Part shown: positions 15,987-24,345 of the stretch, piece after piece
Layout: every line of letters begins with the position of its first letter
How positions within the stretch are numbered: the stretch's first letter is position 1
Program-made: the position numbers and the translations under genes
Assembly (NCBI RefSeq): GCF_944324615.1
Contig: NZ_CALUWY010000016.1
Coordinates: forward strand, 1 to 50,071
Length of the DNA stretch: 50,071 nt
DNA from: an uncultured Mailhella sp.
Lineage (GTDB): Bacteria; Desulfobacterota; Desulfovibrionia; Desulfovibrionales; Desulfovibrionaceae
Direction of reading: 5' to 3'
Notes under the pieces: model-generated
Databases searched by the model: none
Told to the model about the DNA's origin: nothing
What the model saw: the letters and a program-made list of their open reading frames with translations, nothing else

Positions 15987-17217
15987 GGTATCCTCCTGTT
16001 TCGTGATGACAGATTCATTTTTTACTTTCCTTACTTTTAATAATAGGGCGCATGTTGTCAAGCTGGTGTTTAAAAACACATGTTTCGGCAGGATCGGGGA
16101 AAAATCGTCCTTCCGGCGGCAAAAATTCCTGCGGGAACGGGACTTTTCCGCCGCTTCCTTCCGCACCGCATTTTTTCGTGCGCGGCCTGCATCAAGAGCA
16201 TGACCGGGCTTTCCCAAGCAGGAAAAAACACTTTCCTGCCCCGGAGCAGGCCTTTTCCTGTTTCCGCGCCTTTCCCCTGCCCGGAGGCCTCTTCCGCCAT
16301 GCCCTTTTCCCGGCGAAAGCACCTGCGCAACGTCCGCCCCGCGCACGGCCTCTCCTCTCTGACGGAAATGTTCCGGGAAAACATGCTCCGGCAACATGTC
16401 CTGCCCCATGCCCTGCCGGAACGATAGTCCTTCGCAGACAGTCAACGTCTTATTATCCCCGGTCTTTCCGAACAACTGCAACGGAAGGCCGTTTTTATGA
16501 ACAAACTCACCATCATCCGTAAAGAAAGCCCCATTTTCGTGCAGATGCGTTGACATGATCCGGAAACTCTGACACAAAAATCCAAAACTACAGGTCCATA
16601 CCAGAGAAGCTCATGCTCCCGGGACGGCAGAACACCGTTTTTTCAGGGAACGGTACGTTGCCGATGATGCCGGCCCATGACCATGCGGCCCTGCCCGGTG
16701 CGGAAAGAGACGTTGCAGCGTGAGCCATGCACACCGGCTCCCTCCGGCTGTAAAGCTGCGGATCCGGAAACACGGCGGAGGTGACACGCGCAGGAAAAGG
16801 CCCTGACTTCCGGCAGCACAAGCCTCCTCCTGCGGCTGTTCCGGCACCTGCACACGGAAGTTTCCGGCTGACGGCGCTCAAGAAAACGCAGGAAACGGCA
16901 TGTGCCGCGCTTTCGGGAAATTCCATGTCACGGCCGGAACAATGCGGAACTATCCGCCCCCGGAGCGGATATATATTGCTCCTCAGGCGGGGTTCGTTGC
17001 CCCGATGCTTCATGAACGCACGCCTCTTCGCCGCATCCATGCCGGGGAGAGGAGGAAAAGGAGCGCCATATCCTTGCGGCCATGCTGCTTCCGCACCGGA
17101 AAAAACGGCAGCGGCCGGTTATGGAGATGACCGGCAGAAATCCCGCACTGCGGCCACGGCTGCCGCAGGTTCGCAACTCCGCGCATGCCGCGGAAAACAG
17201 GAAAAAGGAGAACGCTG
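15987..17217. other. Gene-poor 1.2-kb stretch upstream of the ferredoxin gene
   Basis: Apart from the usp promoter, no convincing gene is found here on either strand; open frames are Arg/Pro-rich and lack ribosome binding sites or family motifs. A possible small ORF (MNKLTIIRKESPIFVQMR, 16497-16553, preceded by GGAAGG) is the only one with a start signal. A 21-base imperfect palindrome with an ATATATA core lies at 16962-16982. The stretch could be decayed sequence or hold an unrecognised RNA. Confidence 0.45.
16034..16061 (-). promoter_or_regulatory. Promoter of the universal stress protein gene
   Basis: On the minus strand TTGACA (16056-16061) and TAAAAG (16034-16039) are 16 bases apart, about 50 bases before the ATG. 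An inverted repeat, GTGTTT-AA-AAACAC (16067-16080), lies just upstream and may bind a regulator. Confidence 0.55.
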
Positions 17218-17445
17218 ATGCCATCCAGGCGCCATGCCGTCGTCAATCCCAGAAACTGTGTCGCCTGCGGCACCTGCGAAAATGTCTGCCCGCGCCATGC
17301 AGCCCTGGTCGTCCACGGCTGCCGGGCCGAAATCGACATCGAGCTGTGTATCGGCTGCGGCAGATGCGCCGCATCATGCCCGGCCAACTGCATAGAACTT
17401 GTGGAAAGAGAAAGGCGGGAAGGCAATGAAGCGGCACTGGTATGA
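17218..17445 (+). CDS. Dicluster 2[4Fe-4S] ferredoxin
   Basis: A 75-residue ferredoxin with two complete four-cysteine sets: C14, C17, C20, C24 (CVACGTCENVCP) and C44, C47, C50, C54 (CIGCGRCAASCP), each binding one [4Fe-4S] cluster. The ATG follows AAAGGAG by seven bases. Its last 20 bases overlap the next gene in another frame, so the two are translationally linked. The natural reading is that it passes electrons to or from the membrane protein. The redox partner enzyme is not in this window. Confidence 0.93.
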   Translation: MPSRRHAVVNPRNCVACGTCENVCPRHAALVVHGCRAEIDIELCIGCGRCAASCPANCIELVERERREGNEAALV

Positions 17446-18001
17446 CTATCTGTGGATATGGACCATCGTTTATTTCAGCCTGGGATTTTTCAATATCCTC
17501 TTTGCCTGGCTGGGGATGATCGACTTTCTGGTTCCGCTCGGCTTTGCCATCTTCGGGGGAAACAAGCTGTTCTGCAATCATTTCTGCGGACGTGGTCAGC
17601 TGTGCATGAAGCTCGGCCATGAGCTCGGATATTCACGCAACAGGCCTACGCCTGCATGGCTGTACTCCCGCTGGTTCCGGTATGGATTTCTGCTTTTTTT
17701 CCTGACCATGTTCGGGAACATGCTCTTCCAGACGTGGCTGGTGGGAGCAGGCGCCGCTTCCCTGCGGCAGACCGTCAGCCTGTTCTGGACCTTCCAGCTT
17801 CCCTGGCACTGGGCCTATGCGGAAACCTCCCTGCCGGCATGGGTGGCCCAGTTCAGCTTCGGCTTTTACAGCATCATGCTCACCTCGTTCCTTCTGGGCC
17901 TTCTGATGATGGCTCTGTACAGGCCGCGGACATGGTGCGCCTTCTGCCCCATGGGCACCATGACGCAGATGATATGTCTGCTCCGGTGCAGAAAGAAATA
18001 A
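17426..18001 (+). CDS. NapH/NosR-like 4Fe-4S membrane protein
   Basis: A 191-residue integral membrane protein with about four helices and two cysteine groups: C50, C54 and C60 (CNHFCGRGQLC) and C171, C174 (CAFCPMGTMTQ). The second is the CxxCP-type turn of the NapH/NosR/YccM family, quinol-linked electron-transfer membrane proteins, but the first lacks the usual CxxxCP proline. It is shorter than NapH (about 290) and has no ferredoxin domain of its own; that role is presumably filled by the overlapping upstream ferredoxin gene. ATG at 17426 overlaps that gene by 20 bases. Function beyond membrane electron transfer is unknown. Confidence 0.8.
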   Translation: MKRHWYDYLWIWTIVYFSLGFFNILFAWLGMIDFLVPLGFAIFGGNKLFCNHFCGRGQLCMKLGHELGYSRNRPTPAWLYSRWFRYGFLLFFLTMFGNMLFQTWLVGAGAASLRQTVSLFWTFQLPWHWAYAETSLPAWVAQFSFGFYSIMLTSFLLGLLMMALYRPRTWCAFCPMGTMTQMICLLRCRKK

Positions 18002-18658
18002 CGCGCCGCCCTGCCTTTTCCTGAGGGCGGCAGGATCCTCCCTTGCGTCTTCCGCCTGCCGGGCCGCGGGGGGACAGCCCGACGCCGTTCATCCCCGACG
18101 CTGCTCCGGCAGAAGGCCCGCACCCATACGCTTTTCATGAAACAGCCCGGGGGCAGGCGTCTGCCCCTCCTGCCGGACGGCTGCTTTCCGCCGCGCCGGA
18201 ACTTCCCGCGCCTGTATCCCGGCCATGCAGAGAAAGGCAGGGTACAGGCAAAAGCCTTCCTTGTTCCGGCAACGTCATAAAAGAGCTGCCGGGACTTTCC
18301 CTTCTGCACGTTGCGGCCTGCCTGTGCAGCGCTGCCCGCAAGACGCTGCATCTTCCCTCCTGCAAAGGCCGAACGTTACGCCTTTTCGCCCGGTGTTGCC
18401 GTTTCCCGGGGGCGTATTATCCATGCCTCTCCTGTCCGGGGCTCGTCGCCCTGGAGCAGGTGGCCCGGGGGCGACAGCGAGTATCTCCCTCTCCTGTGTC
18501 TCTCTCCTGTATTGCCGGAAAAAAGCGTGGCACCCGCATACCCCTTTCCGGTACCGGGGACAAAGACAGACCATGCGCGGCAGAAAAAGGATGAAAAAAG
18601 AATAAAAAAAAGCCCCACAAGGAGTTGCACTCCTTATGAGGCCTTCTTTCCGTGACCG
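18002..18658. other. Intergenic region, ferredoxin pair to tRNA-Pro
   Basis: About 650 bases lie between the plus-strand membrane protein and the minus-strand tRNA. A hairpin (GCCGCCCT/AGGGCGGC, about 18006-18032) follows the membrane-protein stop but lacks a T tract. The tRNA terminator is at 18604-18642. Nothing else can be supported. Confidence 0.5.
18604..18642 (-). terminator. Terminator downstream of tRNA-Pro
   Basis: On the minus strand a 13-bp stem with two G-T pairs (GCCTCATAAGGAG with CTCCTTGTGGGGC, loop TGCAA) is followed by eight T. Confidence 0.9.
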
Positions 18659-18733
18659 TGGTCGGGGCGACTGGATTTGAACCAGCGACTCCCTGCTCCC
18701 AAAGCAGGTGCGCTACCCCTGCGCCACGCCCCG
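18659..18733 (-). tRNA. tRNA-Pro (anticodon TGG)
   Basis: A 75-base cloverleaf on the minus strand, including an encoded CCA end. The acceptor stem CGGGGCG/CGCCCCG is a perfect 7 bp. The D arm is GCGC...GCGC, the anticodon stem CCTGC/GCAGG closes a TTTGGGA loop giving anticodon TGG, and the T arm GCTGG/CCAGT encloses TTCAAAT. It reads proline codons CCN, chiefly CCA/CCG. Its 5' end directly abuts the T tract of the pal terminator. Confidence 0.95.
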
Positions 18734-18770
18734 AAAAAAGGCTGCCCTGCAGAGGTTACAGGGCAGCCTT
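18734..18770 (-). terminator. Terminator of pal
   Basis: A perfect 12-bp stem (AAGGCTGCCCTG with CAGGGCAGCCTT on the minus strand) is followed by a T run that ends at the first base of tRNA-Pro. Confidence 0.88.
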
Positions 18771-18787
18771 GATGTCAGACGGTGCCG

Positions 18788-19273
18788 TTAGCGGGCGATG
18801 ACGTTGAATTCGTCACGACGGTTCTGAGCCCACACAGCTTCACCGGTGCCTTCCACAGCAGGACGTTCCTTGCCGTAGGAGATGATGTCGAGCTGGTCAG
18901 CAGGCACGCCGAGGCGGATCATGTATTCATAGGCAGCGCGGGCACGACGTTCGCCGAGGGCGAGGTTGTATTCCTGGGTGCCGCGTTCGTCGCAGTTGCC
19001 TTCAATGCGCACACGGATGGAGGGGAACTGCTTCATCAGTTCGGCCTTCTGCTGGAGCATGTCGCGGTATTCGGCCTTGATGTCGTACTTGTCGAAATCG
19101 AAGTACACAACGCCGTCGGTGATCTGCTGAGCAGCGGCTTCAACAGCGGAGGTGGTGGCCACGGGAGCGGGTTCCACGTTTTCCACTTCAGCGTTCTTCT
19201 TAGCGCAGCCGGCGCCCATGCCGAGAGCCAGAGCAAGAACCATAACCAGGCCAAAAGACTTCAGAGACTTCAT
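18788..19273 (-). CDS. pal: Peptidoglycan-associated lipoprotein
   Basis: A 161-residue outer-membrane lipoprotein of the Tol-Pal system, which couples outer membrane to peptidoglycan during division. The signal peptide ends in a lipobox-like GMGAGC-AKK. After a short linker, the OmpA-like domain begins at VVYFDFDKYDIK and includes the peptidoglycan-binding GNCDERGTQEYNLALGERRARAA stretch. The ATG follows AGGAGG. A good promoter lies in the 168-base gap after tolB, so pal can be made independently of it. Confidence 0.96.
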   Translation of the reverse strand: MKSLKSFGLVMVLALALGMGAGCAKKNAEVENVEPAPVATTSAVEAAAQQITDGVVYFDFDKYDIKAEYRDMLQQKAELMKQFPSIRVRIEGNCDERGTQEYNLALGERRARAAYEYMIRLGVPADQLDIISYGKERPAVEGTGEAVWAQNRRDEFNVIAR

Positions 19274-19373
19274 GATAACTCCTCCTGAGAGTTAAGTCAT
19301 AATATTTCTCTCTCCCGCTCTTCCCTCTAAAAATAGAGCGTGGAAAGAAAACTGCACTTATGGGCAGAACGGC

Positions 19374-19401
19374 ATATTACCCTCACACTTGCCGTTGTCA
19401 A
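19374..19401 (-). promoter_or_regulatory. Promoter of pal
   Basis: On the minus strand TTGACA (19396-19401) and TAATAT (19374-19379) are 16 bases apart, about 100 bases before the pal ATG. Confidence 0.65.
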
Positions 19402-19441
19402 GCTTGCAGGGGGGGTAATTCGCCCTGAAATTTAAATTATT

Positions 19442-20749
19442 TTACTTCCCCCAGCTCGGGAACGAGGCATTGCCGGCTCCGGTGGGAACCTTTCTGGCCT
19501 CGCCGCCGTGGCGCGTGGTCAGATAAATCTGGGAAGAACCGCCCCTTGTGGAGGTGAAGGCCACAAAGTAGCTGTCGGGAGCAAAGGCGGGCTGTTCGTC
19601 TCTGCCGGGGCCGAAGGAAATCTGCTGCTCATAGCCCGTGACCATGTCGTGCACGAAAATGCGGAAGCCCGAAGGGGTGGCCTTGGTGTAGGCGATGAGC
19701 GTTCCGTCGGGACTGATGCAGGGTTCGGAGTTGTAGGAACCTTCCATGCTCACGCGGGACACGGTGCCGGTGGTAAAGTCCTTCAGAAAGACCTGCGGGC
19801 TGCCCAGGCGGCTGGAGGTGAAGGCCATCTTGGTGCCCGTGGCGTCGAAGGAAGGCGACACGTCGATGCCGGGGCTCTGTTCCAGGGTGCGTTCACGCTG
19901 GAACTGGCGGTTCAGCAGGAAGATGTCGGGGTAGTGGCCCGTGGAAAGGCTCACGGCCACGCGGTTGTCGGGCAGGAAGCAGGGGCCGATGACGGTGTTG
20001 CCGGGGAAGCGCACGCGCTTGACCGTATTGTTCATGCGGTCCCACACGCCGAGGGCGTGGGTGCTGTCGTCCATGTGGCTGAACACCACATAGCGGCCGT
20101 CCGGCGACCAGGAAGGAGACATGGCCGCGCCGGGAATGTTGGTGACCTGACGCAGATCGCGGCCGGTGGCGCGCACCACCCACACGTCGCGCTTGCGGCC
20201 GTTGCCCTTGACGAAGGCAAGGGAGCTGCTGAAGAAGCCGCGCGCACCGGTGAGCGCTTCCATGAGGTCGTCGCAGAAGCGGTCGGCCACGTTGGGCACT
20301 TCGGAATGGGTCACGCCGGAATAGGCGTTGCCGAACACGAACTTGCCGGAATAGGTTTCAAACACGCGCAGCTCAACGGTGCTGTTGTCCCTGTCGCCGT
20401 TCGGCCAGTGCGCCGTGACGAGAAGGTCGGCACCTGCGATCTGGAAGCGGCGGAAATCCACTTCCGCACCCTGCCAGGCGGAAAGGAGCGTTCCGCCCAG
20501 AACGGCGGAAGGCGAAGTGAGCCGCATGAAGGGCAGGTAATTGAGGTTGGTGGTGATGGCGTCGTTCAGCTCGGCGCCCAGAGCCGTGGCGCGCTGACTC
20601 GGCCCGGTGAGGGGGGAGGCCATGGCCAGGTTGATCTTGTTCTGGCCGGCACCGTAAATATCCACCATGGTGGCGGCGCCGCAGGGCACGGCAAGAACCA
20701 GCATCATCAGAACAACAAGGCTATGAAAAAGAGGAAGGAACTTACGCAT
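19442..20749 (-). CDS. tolB: Tol-Pal system beta-propeller protein TolB
   Basis: A 435-residue periplasmic protein with a signal peptide (MRKFLPLFHSLVVLMMLVLA, cleavage near CGA-ATMV). The N-terminal alpha/beta domain spans about residues 25-165. WD40-like propeller blades follow, each with a P-S-[WF]-S-PDG or PD-type turn (AMSPSWSPDGRYVVF, IDVSPSFDATGTKMAF, EPCISPDGTLIAY, QPAFAPDSYFVAF). TolB binds Pal. I use the ATG at 20749 because the signal peptide starts there; an in-frame ATG 15 bases earlier is possible. tolQ, tolR and tolA are not in view. Confidence 0.95.
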   Translation of the reverse strand: MRKFLPLFHSLVVLMMLVLAVPCGAATMVDIYGAGQNKINLAMASPLTGPSQRATALGAELNDAITTNLNYLPFMRLTSPSAVLGGTLLSAWQGAEVDFRRFQIAGADLLVTAHWPNGDRDNSTVELRVFETYSGKFVFGNAYSGVTHSEVPNVADRFCDDLMEALTGARGFFSSSLAFVKGNGRKRDVWVVRATGRDLRQVTNIPGAAMSPSWSPDGRYVVFSHMDDSTHALGVWDRMNNTVKRVRFPGNTVIGPCFLPDNRVAVSLSTGHYPDIFLLNRQFQRERTLEQSPGIDVSPSFDATGTKMAFTSSRLGSPQVFLKDFTTGTVSRVSMEGSYNSEPCISPDGTLIAYTKATPSGFRIFVHDMVTGYEQQISFGPGRDEQPAFAPDSYFVAFTSTRGGSSQIYLTTRHGGEARKVPTGAGNASFPSWGK

Positions 20750-20833
20750 AGGACACCCTTGCATGGATTTTCGGGCCTCATGTGACACGGTCGGCCCGGG
20801 GAGGTCAGAGCATATTCCCGCAGGTGCCCGTGG

Positions 20834-21172
20834 TCAAGAGTGCGTCATCCCTCCCCTTTCCGGGGTCAGGTGCGGCTGCTGCTCCCTTTCCGCCTCCCGG
20901 CTTTCCGGGCTGCGGAACGCGAAAAGGGCTTCCGCCTTCCGGGCATGGGGAAGCTTCTTGATCCTCCTCTCCAGCCTGAGCGCCTCTGCGCGGCAGAAGC
21001 CTCCGGCGCAGGAAACAAGGCGCACCGGTCTGCGGCCCCGGGTATATTTCGCCCCGCCGGGAAGAAGGCCGTTGTGCATGGCCACTCTGCGGGGCACGTC
21101 AAGCGTGATGCCGCAGTAGAAGGTGCCGTCGGCGCAGAGAAGAAGGTACACGCTCCATGCTCCGCCAGCCAT
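20834..21172 (-). CDS. GIY-YIG domain protein (UPF0213/YhbQ-like)
   Basis: A 112-residue single-domain GIY-YIG protein. The motif is WSVYLLLCADGTFYCGITLDVPRRVAMHN, with G-I-T and the downstream Arg, and KYTRGRRPVRLV is the conserved follow-on. A Glu after the second helix (AEALRLERRIKK) matches the catalytic Glu region. These stand-alone proteins are presumed nucleases of unclear function. Its start lies four bases after the crcB1 stop, so it is the last gene of a crcB-crcB-giy unit. Confidence 0.88.
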   Translation of the reverse strand: MAGGAWSVYLLLCADGTFYCGITLDVPRRVAMHNGLLPGGAKYTRGRRPVRLVSCAGGFCRAEALRLERRIKKLPHARKAEALFAFRSPESREAEREQQPHLTPERGGMTHS

Positions 21173-21176
21173 GGCG

Positions 21177-21575
21177 TCACGCCGCCTTTGCCGGACGGGC
21201 CGCCATCTTCCAGCCGAGGCCCGCAAGGCTGATGCAGCACACGCCGTTCAGGCCCACATTGAGCAGGGCAAACAGCACATGTCCCGTTCCGTACAGCAGC
21301 ACGGTATCCAGCGCAAAGGAAGAAAAGGTGGTGAAGCCGCCGAAAAATCCCGTGGCGAAAAAGGCCGTGGCCGTGGGATAGCCGGAGCGGGAACGGGAGG
21401 CAACGCCCGTGAGAAGTCCCAGCAGAAAGGAACCGGCCATATTGACGCATAAAATGCCCACGGGCAGCACCGCACCCGCCGCTGCCGTGACCAGTCCGCC
21501 TATTTCCACGCGGCATACCGCGCCGAGCGCTCCGCCCACAAGGACGGCCAGCACCTGTCTGAACAATGGTTTCAT
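21177..21575 (-). CDS. crcB: Fluoride channel subunit CrcB/Fluc, copy 1
   Basis: A 132-residue four-helix membrane protein of the CrcB/Fluc fluoride-exporter family. The GGALGAVCR start, GILCVNMAGSFLLG (the channel-lining Asn segment) and GFFGGFTTFSSFALD (the Phe-box and central sodium site region) are all present. The ATG has GAGG ten bases upstream; an ATG four codons earlier is less well placed. It lies 69 bases after copy 2. Two adjacent copies usually indicate a heterodimeric channel with opposed topologies. Confidence 0.94.
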   Translation of the reverse strand: MKPLFRQVLAVLVGGALGAVCRVEIGGLVTAAAGAVLPVGILCVNMAGSFLLGLLTGVASRSRSGYPTATAFFATGFFGGFTTFSSFALDTVLLYGTGHVLFALLNVGLNGVCCISLAGLGWKMAARPAKAA

Positions 21576-21644
21576 GAGGGTCCTCATCCTTAAAAAAGCT
21601 CACATCCGGAAAGCGCTCTTCTTCCCGGAAACGCCGCAGTCCTT

Positions 21645-22013
21645 CTACGCCCCGGCAAAAAGAGAAAGGCCCAGCGCCGCCGCGCCGAGACCGAGAACCA
21701 TGTTGAGGGCCGCATTGGCCGCCGCGCTCCCTGTCCGCCCCTCGTGAAGCAGCCTGAAACAGTCCAGCGAAAACGTGGAAAAGGTTGTGAGCGCGCCGCA
21801 GAAGCCCTGGATGAGAAAGGTCGCCAGCATGCCGTGGGCCTGTTCCGCCATGGCGGCGTACACGGCCCCGATGATGAAGCAGCCCGCCACGTTGACCATG
21901 AGCGTGCCCACGGGAAAGCCCCTGCCGAACAGCACCGTGGAAAGCAGCCCCGCGCCATAACGGCAGAGCGCGCCGAGCGCACCGCCCGCCGCCACAAGAA
22001 GCAAAGAAGTCAT
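21645..22013 (-). CDS. crcB: Fluoride channel subunit CrcB/Fluc, copy 2
   Basis: A 122-residue CrcB/Fluc protein, paralogous to copy 1. Hallmarks are GGALGALCRYGAG, GTLMVNVAGCFIIG and GFCGALTTFSTFSLD. AGGAGG precedes the ATG. I see no fluoride riboswitch in the short upstream gap. The gap to the ammonium transporter holds a very stable hairpin (22066-22092). Confidence 0.94.
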   Translation of the reverse strand: MTSLLLVAAGGALGALCRYGAGLLSTVLFGRGFPVGTLMVNVAGCFIIGAVYAAMAEQAHGMLATFLIQGFCGALTTFSTFSLDCFRLLHEGRTGSAAANAALNMVLGLGAAALGLSLFAGA

Positions 22014-22065
22014 AGATCCTCCAGGGGAGGAACATCCGCACTTTCCTCCCCCTTGTCAATGCTCC

Positions 22066-22092
22066 GTGCGGGCGGCGCCGTGCCGCCCGCAC
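22066..22092 (-). terminator. Stable hairpin at the end of the urease-amt operon
   Basis: An 11-bp perfect stem (GTGCGGGCGGC with GCCGCCCGCAC) closes over five bases, six bases after the amt stop. There is no T tract, so it may protect the 3' end rather than terminate. TTGACA follows on the minus strand, possibly a -35 box for crcB2. Confidence 0.55.
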
Positions 22093-22097
22093 AAAGG

Positions 22098-23312
22098 CTA
22101 CAGCCTGTAGGCCGATTCGCCGTGCAGGGCCTCATCCAGCCCCTCAAGCTCCTGCTCGCGGCTCACGCGGATGGGCCCGAAGTGACTGATGACCTTGAGA
22201 ATGAGCCATGTGCCCGCAAAGGACCAGGCCGCCACCACGCCCACGCCGAGCACCTGCATGAAGAACTGCTCCAGCCCGGCATGAACATCGTTGATGGCGG
22301 CGGAGGCGAACACGCCCACCAGCAGAGAACCGGTGAGCCCGCCCATGCCGTGGGCGCGCCACACTTCCAGGGCGTCGTCGAAGTGGAGTTTCGCCTGCAC
22401 GCACCGGGCATGGTAGCACACCACGGCCCCGGCCGCCCCGATGACGATGGCCGCCCACGGCGGCACATAGCCCGCGCAGGGCGTGATGGTGGCAAGGCCC
22501 GCCACCGCGCCCACGAGCACGCCGGAGAAGGAGGGACGGCTTGAAGCGCGCCAGTTGAGGAACATCCACACCAGCATGGCGATGGAACCGGCAATGGTGG
22601 TGTTGGTGAAGGCATAGGCGGCCAGAGCGTCGCCCGCGTAGGCTCCGCCCGCGTTGAAGCCGAACCAGCCGAACCACAGAAGGCCCGCGCCCACGGCCAC
22701 CAGAGGCAGGTTGTTGGGTTCCGGGTGTTCGCCGGGAGCGATGTCGTCACGCGGGCCGAGGAACATCACGGAAGCGAGCGCGGCAAAGCCTGCGCTCACA
22801 TGCACCACGATGCCGCCTGCGAAATCCGCCACGCCGAGGCGCGCAAGGAAACCGCCGCCCCATATCCAGTGGCATACGGGGATGTAGATGAAGATCATCC
22901 AGAGCACCAGAAAACGGAGATAGCCGCGGAAATTGAACCTTCCGGCAAAGGCTCCGGTGATGAGCGCAGGCGTGATGATGGCGAACATGAGCTGATAGGC
23001 GAAAAACAGCAGGAAAGGCACGGTGACGGCATAGTCGGGGCTGGGTGCGCCGCCCACCTTGTCCAGGGCGAAGTGATAGGTGATGTCCCCTATCACGCCG
23101 CCGATATCCGGCCCGAAGGCCAGGCTGAAGCCGCCGAAAATCCAGATGACGGCAATGACGCCCATGGAAATGAAGCTCTGCATCATGATGGTGAGCACGT
23201 TCTTGCGGCGCACGAGGCCGCCGTAGAAAAAGGCCAGGCCCGGCGTCATGAGGCAGACCAGCGCCGTGCAGAGCAGGATGAAGGCGGTATCTCCGCTATC
23301 TGCTGTGTACAT
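22098..23312 (-). CDS. amt: Ammonium transporter (Amt family)
   Basis: A 404-residue, 11-helix inner-membrane ammonium channel. DTAFILLCTALVCLMTPGLAFFYGGLVRRKN is the N-terminal Amt signature. DFAGGIVVHVSAGFAAL carries the first pore His (of HVSAG) and the second lies in AHGMGGLTGSL. The twin-Phe gate region is FGWFGFNAGG. It follows the urea transporter by 11 bases in the urease operon, so it probably recaptures or exports ammonia from urea. No glnK follows, unlike the usual glnK-amt pair. Confidence 0.95.
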   Translation of the reverse strand: MYTADSGDTAFILLCTALVCLMTPGLAFFYGGLVRRKNVLTIMMQSFISMGVIAVIWIFGGFSLAFGPDIGGVIGDITYHFALDKVGGAPSPDYAVTVPFLLFFAYQLMFAIITPALITGAFAGRFNFRGYLRFLVLWMIFIYIPVCHWIWGGGFLARLGVADFAGGIVVHVSAGFAALASVMFLGPRDDIAPGEHPEPNNLPLVAVGAGLLWFGWFGFNAGGAYAGDALAAYAFTNTTIAGSIAMLVWMFLNWRASSRPSFSGVLVGAVAGLATITPCAGYVPPWAAIVIGAAGAVVCYHARCVQAKLHFDDALEVWRAHGMGGLTGSLLVGVFASAAINDVHAGLEQFFMQVLGVGVVAAWSFAGTWLILKVISHFGPIRVSREQELEGLDEALHGESAYRL

Positions 23313-23323
23313 GGAAACTCCCG

Positions 23324-24331
23324 TCAGGCTGAAGGTGAACCGCCGCTTCCCTTCTGCTCAAAGCGGATATGGGGCAGAAGGAAGAGCCATGCGGCGATGA
23401 CGAAGGGAAAGGTGAGCGTGGGGATGCCGAGGGGGGAAAGGGCCGCATTGAGCGCGCCCTGCGCCACCACGGTGAACACCGTGCCCAGAAAGGCGTAGAG
23501 CATGACGCGCCAGCCCGGGCTGTAGAAGGTGGAGCCGAGCCCTATGGCCGTGAGCACGGCGCTGAACTGATAAAGCCCTTCCTCCACGCTCCGCCCGTCC
23601 GCACCGAGAAAAAGCGCCGTGGCCATGGCCAGCACGGAACCGGCCCAGCCGAGCAGCGCGGCGGGCAGGGAACTTGCGGCAATGCCGGCAAGGAAGATCA
23701 CGCCGGTGACGGCGTTGTCGATGAGAAAGACCTGGGAAATACCGGCAAGACTCGCCTTGAGAAGGGCCTCGGGCCCGGGCACCATGGCCATGGCTCCGCT
23801 TATCTGCGAAGGAAGCGCAGGGGAAGGGAGCGCCGCAATGCTGATATGGGAGAAGCCGTAGGAGGAAAGCAGGATGAACCAGGTGGTGAACACAAAAGGC
23901 CCCGTCATGGCCGAAACCTTCCACGAGCGCAGAAACACGGAAACGGCCATCATGATGACGGTGGAAAAGAAGGCCCCGGCAAAGACAAGCGCCCAGCACA
24001 AAGGCCCACTCCCGAAGAATACGGGCAGGGCGCAGCCCACCAGAATGCCGTTGTAGCCGTGCAGGCCCGCGTCGATCTCCTCACGCGGGGCGTGCAGCAG
24101 GCAGGCCGCAAGGGTACCCGTGCAGAGTCCGGTGAGGGCGCCTGTGATGATTTCCGGCCTGTCCGCCTGCCAGGATCCCCAGGCGATGCCGAGAAGAAAA
24201 AGAAGCCCCGTCCACGGGGAATTCTGAAACATGACCTGTCCCGCCCCGCGAAGGAGCACGTCCAGAACGCGGGGGAAGGGATAATATCGCGCGCCCCGGG
24301 GCGCGCCGTCTTTGTTCTCCGTCTGCCGCAT
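23324..24331 (-). CDS. Urea transporter (UT family)
   Basis: A 335-residue channel-type urea transporter (UT-A/Yut family) that lets urea diffuse into the cell. It has the expected two-fold repeat with about ten helices; FQNSPWTGLLFLLGI and GLHGYNGILVGCALPVFFG are UT hallmarks, the latter forming part of the urea path. The second repeat includes GLYQFSAVLTAIGLGSTF. The ATG has GGAGGA upstream and overlaps nothing essential; a TTG start six codons earlier is possible. The gene is directly after ureD and before amt. Confidence 0.93.
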   Translation of the reverse strand: MRQTENKDGAPRGARYYPFPRVLDVLLRGAGQVMFQNSPWTGLLFLLGIAWGSWQADRPEIITGALTGLCTGTLAACLLHAPREEIDAGLHGYNGILVGCALPVFFGSGPLCWALVFAGAFFSTVIMMAVSVFLRSWKVSAMTGPFVFTTWFILLSSYGFSHISIAALPSPALPSQISGAMAMVPGPEALLKASLAGISQVFLIDNAVTGVIFLAGIAASSLPAALLGWAGSVLAMATALFLGADGRSVEEGLYQFSAVLTAIGLGSTFYSPGWRVMLYAFLGTVFTVVAQGALNAALSPLGIPTLTFPFVIAAWLFLLPHIRFEQKGSGGSPSA

Positions 24332-24345
24332 GAATCCTCCCTCGT

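Noticed and set aside
15987..16577. N-terminal extension of the universal stress protein
   Set aside because: The extension lacks a ribosome binding site and family similarity, whereas the internal ATG has AGGAGG and begins the Usp fold.
22014..22097. Fluoride riboswitch in front of the crcB genes
   Set aside because: The gap holds a perfect GC-rich hairpin but no match to the conserved fluoride riboswitch core that I can identify.
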